Source: Epiperipatus broadwayi (taxonomy: Eukaryota > Onychophora > Udeonychophora > Euonychophora > Peripatidae). Taken from it: a DNA stretch of 64,000 bases. The translations under genes were made by a program, and so were the position numbers. Position 1 is the first letter of the stretch, and every line of letters begins with the position of its first letter. Below, one piece after another: positions 59,340 through 64,000 of this stretch. The notes under the pieces were generated by a model. The model ran no database searches. It saw nothing but the letters and a program-made list of their open reading frames with translations, and was not told where the DNA came from. The DNA lies in NCBI GenBank assembly GCA_028023455.1, contig JAQFVV010012405.1, positions 1,015,677-1,079,676 on the forward strand, given 5' to 3'.

Positions 59340-60145
59340 GAATGGAAAGAATATCATTGTTGGGTTTCTAAAATTATAAGACTTTTGTAATGCAAATGAT
59401 GCATTGTTTTTTGAAAATAATACTTCAGAGCTTTAGAAAAGGTTGCAAGAGTTATCAGATGAATGTAAGAAAGTAGAATTAAAGGTAAGTATTAGAAAGA
59501 CTAAAGTAATGTTCAATAGATTTTTTCAAAAGATGACAATAAAGATTGATAGTGATGAGTTAGAAGAAGTTAACAACTACAAATATCTTGATGAGATTAC
59601 TACAACAGATTGAAACATAATGGAAAATAATAATCATAGAATTAAACTTGATTGGAATCCTTTTGGTAGAAATAACATAATATTATAAGGAAACATGTCT
59701 ATGTGTTTGAAAAGGATTTTAATAAATGTGTTTTACCAGTTCTTACTTATGGATCTGAGACTTGGACATTTAACAGGAGAGCAATACAGAGACTTCAGGT
59801 TACTCAAAAAAGTATGAAGAGATACATGTTATGAGTAACAAAAAAGGTTAAAAATGAAATACATGGATAGGAGAACAAACAGTGTTACTGACATTGTTGA
59901 AAAAATTAAGAGAATGAAGTGGAGTTGGACTGGACATATTGCTAGAAGAGATGATAATAGATGGACAATTGAAATCTTAAACTTGATTCCAAGAGATTGT
60001 AAAATACCCAGAAGGAGACCACATGTGATATGGTTGAATGAAATAAGGAAGTGTGTATGGGTTATATGGAGAAGAGAGGCTAAAAAAAGATAGATTGAAC
60101 TTGGAGAGGCCTTAATCCTGCAGTGGGTTAATAATGATACATGAT
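59340..60145 (+). pseudogene. LINE RT C-terminal half and 3' end
   Basis: DFCNANDALFFENN (about 59380-59420) is a mutated F-A-D-D box with Asn for the first Asp. Then LQELSDECKKVELK, KTKVMFN, YKYLDEI and, after stops, VLPVLTYGSETWTFNRRAI-like sequence in shifted frames. The open 79-codon piece 59854-60093 gives VTDIVEKIKRMKWSWTGHIARRDDNRW and IPRDCK.PRRRPH. Same family as 34400-35040 and 11153-11541. Stops and the lost Asp make it inactive. Confidence 0.85.
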
Positions 60146-62148
60146 TGAAATAACTTGCTATGTCTTTGATAAACATATTTTTTATCAAATAGTATATAAT
60201 ATTTTTCACTAAATCCTTGAATTAAGATCTTTCAAAACATAATAAAAATACAAAAAATTAATATATGCAATTATAGACAATTTCTTCATGGAGAATAACA
60301 AAATAAATTCAAATTTATTATTCAAGTCAGCCAAGTCAATTGTAATCAAATAATCAATATAGGGAGACTTTATAAATAAAAGTTTTTTATAGTAGCATCT
60401 ATTGAGTATTTAATTGAGAATATGAATGCTTTAAGAATATAAGAGTGGCTTCAATTATTCTTATAAATGTTTAATTGAATAAAAGTTTTGAATGCCATTT
60501 CTTTTCTAATCAGAAGACCCATTTGATTCTACATACCAAAAACAACAAATGAAATCTTTGTACTTGCAGACTGGAAATTAGTATTTAGATTTCTGGGCTT
60601 AATTTAAAGAATAATAAATTAAAATATCACTAATAACATCCACAGCTTTAAACATTTCCTTTTAAATGCCTTAAAGTTAACATTACTAGAAAAATGGAAA
60701 TTTCTATTTTTATGTTCAATCAATAAATTTAATAAAAGAACTGGATGCTATAGTTAGCATTTTTGAGAATGCTCAGACTAAGATACTTTAATTATGAGTT
60801 CATTTCTCTACATAAAGATGGATTTTCTGTAAGTTTATCAAGAGCCAGTTTTTAAACAGCTTTGCTGGTATCAATGATATTAGAGTGCACTAAAAATAAC
60901 TGGAATTAGCATTTAATGAACAGATTCTCAAATGCATAATATTGTGAAGTACTAATGTGGAACTGCTGTGCTTACACTTTAAATCACTTATTTATGGGTA
61001 TCTTTAACCATTACTCATTTTATGAAACTAAAACTAAAATATAGTAATTTATTAGTTTAAAAAAATTATAAAAAAAGGACCAATATTCTACAACTAAAAA
61101 AAACCTATAAAGGAGCTGAACCCCACCTTCCTCTTAGCTGATTATTTTACACAGTTTATTTAAATAATTGTGTTATAAAAGTTTATATGATCCCATTTTG
61201 ATTTTAGCTGAATATATTTCCTTTTAAAAATGCAAGCTAAAGAAATCTGTTGTAGTGTACCATGATTGGGCATGATTTGTGATATTTTAACAATTGTTAT
61301 TTTAGAACACAATTTCATAGATTTATGATGACTTAACATTATTTTGTTCACATTTCACAAATAAACTTCAATCACGTTATTAATTTTATTTTTTCATTGG
61401 CACTATGGTAATTATCCAAAAGTAATTATTTTTACTATATAGCTCACTTTTATTTCAATTTATATTTTTTTTTCTATATTCGCAAAGTTCGAATATATTT
61501 TTTTAGGGTGCTTTTTGTTTATAAACTTATATTTCTAATAAATCAAATATAATTTATTGATTCAGAATATTAAATAAAAATTTTAAAACTAAAATAAAAT
61601 ATAAAGTTATTAACTTAAGGATTGTGAGAAATTGTTGCAATTCAAATAGGTTAATACTTAAAAATGGACTTAATAAGACAACGATGATTTTTTTCTATTT
61701 TAAGTTACCTAGAAATGTAAACTTTTATGGTATCTTTTATAAAGAAAAATTTAACAGTAGTGAAAGTTGCTATAAATATTATCAGATTATTAAAGCTTTT
61801 GTTTTTAATAATCAGATGGACTGAAAACAAGGTGTCCAATACATAAATTACATCTTATCTGACTTTTTTGGCAATGCCTTTAATTATGTATTTATTTTCC
61901 TACCAATTTTGTTGGTATATATATAAACGCGCTCACTCCTGCATAAGAAGAGCCTTTATATGAGAATTTGCTACAATAGTTATTATTACCTTGTGTCCAC
62001 TATTTTAATTAAAAATCAACTATTAATTTCTGTAGCAATCTTTAAAAAAAATTTCATTAAAAATATTATTTTTATATAGTAATCATTTGGTAAGACTTTT
62101 AACATGATAAGATAGTGATATCATCAAAGCAATGCCATATTTTCACAA
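60146..62148. other. AT-rich interval, nothing recognised
   Basis: Short frames at 61160-61351 and 61624-61824 without domains. Confidence 0.4.
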
Positions 62149-63105
62149 TTAGCCTTTAAAAATGATAAAAATTTTGTTTGGCTAAGTGAGTTAAACTCTA
62201 AACTTTTGATTGATTAATTACAAAATCAACAGTAAAAATATATTCATCTTTCAATATTATATTCCTTTTACTTTCGTTTGTAAAAAATATAGTAATAATT
62301 TGTCAGATTATGAAAGTGAACAAAAGTTTTTTCAAAAATAAATTTCTATTTATAATTATAAAAATATTTGATATCAGAAGACCTAAGAAAAACTCAGTAA
62401 CAAATCAGAAAGCATTAATGTCATCATTTATTTCCCTTTCAATTTATGTCAGTGTAAAATTAAAGAATTTTTTTACTAAAATCTTACTATTTTCCTAAAA
62501 TAATTTATATTTTCAGCATATTTTACCAAAATACATTATAATATGTAAATAAATGTCAGCAAAATATTCTAAAGCATTAATTTTTATTTGAAAATCAAAT
62601 AAAGAGCTTGGTGCAATGTAAACTGTCAAAATTGTTGGTAGCACTGGTTTCTTTTTAAATTTACATTCCTGTAAAAGTATACATTTTTTTACTAAAATCA
62701 CTGTTTTTTTAAAATAATTATGTTTTGAGTATATTTTACGAAAATAATTTATAATATGTAAAAAAATACTAAAAAAAACATTCTAAAACATTCGGCTTCA
62801 TTTTGAAATGCAAAACAAAGCACTTGGGGTGATATAAAATTATGGACCGGCCTCTTTTTTTCTTGAAATGTGAACCAACCAATCAGCATTGAGAAAAACC
62901 TGCCTTCTATCTTTGTTGAAGTCTAAATGTCAAATTTATTGATTTTTTACTTGTAAAATAATACTAGAGAGGGCAGCATCTTATAGTACTTTTTCCAAGC
63001 TTTAAAAAGACCCTAAAATTTTTCTCCATATCATTAAAAATAATGGAATTCGAGCAATTTGAAGCCATGAACGATTTTGATCAGAGAAACCCTATGTGAG
63101 GTTAA
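62149..63105 (+). mobile_element. piggyBac-like MITE, copy 3 (diverged)
   Basis: The left end TTAGCCTTTAAAAATG is a decayed TTAACCCTT; the right end GAGGTTAA closes with TTAA at 63102-63105. Between them it follows copy 2 closely: TTTGTCAGATTATGAAAG, AACCAATCAGCATTGAG, GATTTTTTACTTGTAAAATAA, GAGAGGGCAGCATCTTA. No transposase frame. Confidence 0.6.
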
Positions 63106-63184
63106 ATGGAAAATTTAAGCCTCTCCCCCTGAAAAATCTGCTGTATATTATTAGTCATTATATAGATAAAAATAAAGTCATGGG

Positions 63185-63245
63185 GCTTTATTGCTTGGTA
63201 GTTCATAAGAAGTTTGAGCACCAGAATTGATCCTGGGATCAAAAA
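63185..63245 (-). mobile_element. SINE tail remnant, minus strand
   Basis: The reverse complement contains GATCAATTCTGGTGCTCAAAC and TTCTTATGAACTACCAAGCA, matching the tail of the 23309-23440 SINE unit. Confidence 0.55.
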
Positions 63246-64000
63246 TAACATATATTTTTATTCAGTATACTCATATTGCAATCTTTAATATAATTCTTGA
63301 CACACTGAAAACAGACAGTTTTTGTTGCAATAAAAACAATCTCTCACACACTAAAAAAAATACAAATTTTATTCAGCACATAAATAAAAATAAACTTTCA
63401 CTATATACAGAATTAAAGTGTTCTAAAAATAAATCAAAAAATGTGTCTACTAAAAAAATTTAATTTCCCCCAAGCAAAACTTCTGGTCATCATAACTATA
63501 AAACAATATTGGCTAAAAAAATGTAATCACTTATATTATTAACAAACCAATCAATAAACTAATATTTTTATATCTTTATATAAATAAATGGAAACTTTTC
63601 AAGTGTTTTTGAACAACATTGTAAAATAAAAAATCAAAGATTTAATAATAATGTAAATACATAAGCAAAAAAATATTGATAACAATATAAAATTCACCAA
63701 AAATGAATTTAAAATGCAGATTATGTTAACTTATTTTTTTAATACATGCTTCATTCTAGTTTAACAAATGATGATTCAAAAGAATGTCAATATTGTCTTT
63801 TTATAGAAAATTCAAAATGGCACCATAAAATATATAAAATTATTGTTTAAAAAAACATAATGATTGACATGTACTTACTACACAGTATATTTATGCATGG
63901 GTTAGTACTTTTTATTATATTTTTTTTAATCAGGATGAATAAATTAAACATTTTGCCACCAGGTGGAGCCAATTTTGAATTTATTAAGGATATATAGATT
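63246..64000. other. AT-rich interval, nothing recognised
   Basis: The 78-codon frame 63227-63463 is Lys/Asn-rich low-complexity translation; no gene supported. Confidence 0.4.

Noticed and set aside
1-64000. CRISPR arrays, bacterial operons or a prokaryotic origin
   Set aside because: No regularly spaced short repeats or dense coding; the content is clearly eukaryotic repeat DNA.

Overview
The window is AT-rich animal genomic DNA (eukaryotic, with abundant retroelements, tRNA-derived SINEs, LINE relics and (AT)n runs). The Ty3/mdg4 integrase and the LINE 3' ends look most like those of arthropods and other invertebrates, but I cannot name the species. I found no convincing host exon or gene. 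Almost everything that can be recognised is mobile DNA at different stages of decay.

Layout. 1-6018: a young Ty3/mdg4 (Gypsy) LTR retrotransposon whose 5' LTR is cut by the window edge. It keeps an N-terminal gag piece and a complete-looking integrase but has lost protease, RT and RNase H. 6145-8235: a decayed Penelope-like element (PLE; RT plus GIY-YIG endonuclease) split by a piggyBac-like MITE (7039-7793) that has two more copies at 51.1 and 62.1 kb. 8477-8789, 52645-53029 and 54715-55067: long foldback repeats. 14.05-14.96, 15.6-17.1, 21.0-24.3, 34.2-35.0, 55.9-56.8 and 59.3-60.1 kb, plus 3' ends at 11.15-11.54 and 35.33-35.51 kb: broken LINEs of at least three kinds. Several SINEs are present, one with clean target-site duplications at 31628-31750. 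Long stretches between these hold only AT-rich sequence.

Most interesting content: two unrelated dispersed repeat families carry type I hammerhead self-cleaving ribozyme (HHR) folds. Family 1 (about 456-nt monomer) has eight copies: one tandem dimer, one near-perfect 458-bp palindrome with two opposed ribozymes, and several degraded or divergent ones. Family 2 (about 476-nt monomer) has an HHR with its core, stems and cleavage triplet intact at 57178-57221 and decayed copies at 13.9 and 38.3 kb. Stem changes between copies are compensatory. Short tandem monomers with a type I HHR are the hallmark of metazoan retrozymes, and HHRs are also known in the pseudo-LTRs of PLEs, so the PLE relic is a plausible, unproven, partner. 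These calls were made by eye, with no structure or database search.
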